From positions 1 through 6,955 of the forward strand of contig JAICHN010000277.1 of assembly GCA_025924845.1 (NCBI GenBank): a stretch of 6,955 bases of DNA. Reading direction: 5' to 3'. Each line of letters begins with the position of its first letter. Positions within the stretch are counted from its first letter, which is position 1. The translations under genes and the position numbers were made by a program. The DNA comes from Chloroflexota bacterium. GTDB taxonomy: Bacteria; Chloroflexota; UBA5177; JANWHV01. Below are positions 6,243-6,955 of this stretch, piece after piece. The notes below the pieces were generated by a model, which did no database searches, was not told where the DNA came from, and worked only from the letters and a program-made list of their open reading frames with translations.

Positions 6243-6955
6243 ATGTCCGCATCGGCCATCATCTGCCGCGGCCTGAGCAAACGCTACGGCAACGTCAACG
6301 CCCTCGATCGCCTCGATCTGACCGTGCCCGAAGGAAGCATCTTCGGCTTTCTCGGACCCAACGGCGCCGGCAAGAGCACTGCTATCCGTATCCTGGCTAC
6401 CCTGAGCCGGCCCACGGCCGGTGACGCCTCCATTGCCGGCATGAGCGTTACCAAGCACGCGGATCGGGTCCGCCGCGTGCTTGGTTACCTGCCGCAGGAG
6501 CCGGCCTTTCCGGGCTGGATGTCCGCGCGAGAGTTCCTGGAATTCGCCGCCGCGCTCAGCGAGGTACCGGCCCGCGAGCGGCGCGCCCGCGGCGCCGAGG
6601 TGCTCGACCTGGTTGGCCTGACCGGCGCCGCCGGACGGCGTATCGGCGGCTTCTCCGGCGGCATGAAAGGCCGTCTGGGTATCGCCCAGGCGCTGATCCA
6701 TCGACCGGCGGTGATGATCCTCGACGAACCCGTGTCCTCGCTCGACCCGCTTGGCCGCCGCGACGTGCTGCGGATCATCGCGGGCCTACGCGGTACAACC
6801 ACGATCTTTCTCTCCTCCCATATCCTGGACGATATCGATCGGGTGTGCGACCAGGTCGCCATTCTGGCCGAGGGCCGGCTGATTGTGCAGGAGACCATCA
6901 CGGGGCTCAAGGAGCGCTACGCGCAGCCCACCTTCGTGATCGAGGTCGCCGAGGA
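6243..6955 (+). CDS. ABC transporter ATP-binding protein (3' partial)
   Basis: The frame is open from ATG 6243 to the window edge, 237 codons, with the end missing. It is a cytoplasmic nucleotide-binding subunit that powers export together with a permease. All ATPase motifs are present: A-loop Tyr15, Walker A GPNGAGKST (38-46), Q-loop Gln85, signature FSGGMKGRL (137-145), Walker B VMILDEP (157-163), D-loop SSLD (165-168) and H-loop His193. SGGMK, the SRPTAGDASIAG stretch and the single ATPase subunit followed by a C-terminal extension (starting near 220) are typical of the DRA/ABC-2-type exporter group (CcmA/NatA/YxlF-like, drug, bacteriocin or lipid export). The start has ggggag at 6228-6233, nine bases upstream, and lies three bases after the preceding stop. 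A permease gene downstream is expected but outside the window. The substrate is unknown. Confidence 0.93.
   Translation, partial: MSASAIICRGLSKRYGNVNALDRLDLTVPEGSIFGFLGPNGAGKSTAIRILATLSRPTAGDASIAGMSVTKHADRVRRVLGYLPQEPAFPGWMSAREFLEFAAALSEVPARERRARGAEVLDLVGLTGAAGRRIGGFSGGMKGRLGIAQALIHRPAVMILDEPVSSLDPLGRRDVLRIIAGLRGTTTIFLSSHILDDIDRVCDQVAILAEGRLIVQETITGLKERYAQPTFVIEVAE

Overview
The window is GC-rich bacterial DNA in which every supported gene lies on the + strand. A signal-transduction ATPase with BTAD, NB-ARC and TPR parts, a compact ECF sigma/anti-sigma operon and a strong perfect-stem terminator together suggest a high-GC, non-pathogen-type soil or thermophilic bacterium. Chloroflexota (Thermomicrobia-like) is my best guess, with an actinobacterium as the alternative. 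This is an inference from protein style and not a match to a known genome.

Region 1 (1-2474) is the 3' part of a large SARP/AfsR-like regulator. It holds the end of a BTAD helical domain, a complete NB-ARC-type ATPase module, and a TPR array with a strict 40-residue period. One in-frame TAG at 1533-1535 splits it. The same reading frame is otherwise open from position 3 to 2474, and the residues on both sides of the stop continue a single protein fold. It therefore reads as a recently broken gene, a recoded stop or a base error, and not as two independent genes.

Region 2 (2475-4079) is a single-gene unit. It has a possible extended -10 promoter, a complete NAD(P)-dependent aldehyde dehydrogenase of the lactaldehyde/sulfolactaldehyde-like branch, and a 24-bp perfect hairpin terminator that begins inside the stop codon.

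Region 3 (4080-6955) is a tightly packed operon. Its order is ECF sigma factor, zinc-finger (HxxxCxxC) membrane anti-sigma factor, a membrane protein with a PH-like tail, two tandem small PLDc_N-type two-helix membrane proteins, and an ABC transporter ATPase that runs off the window. Three junctions are ATGA overlaps and the other two have gaps of only 3 and 7 bases, so translation is probably coupled throughout. The layout closely parallels the Bacillus subtilis sigY-yxlC-yxlD-yxlE-yxlF-yxlG operon, with an extra PH-like gene inserted. The likely logic is a cell-envelope-stress sigma factor held by a membrane anti-sigma complex and controlling its own ABC exporter. A permease gene is expected just beyond the right edge. 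This operon is the most interesting system in the window.
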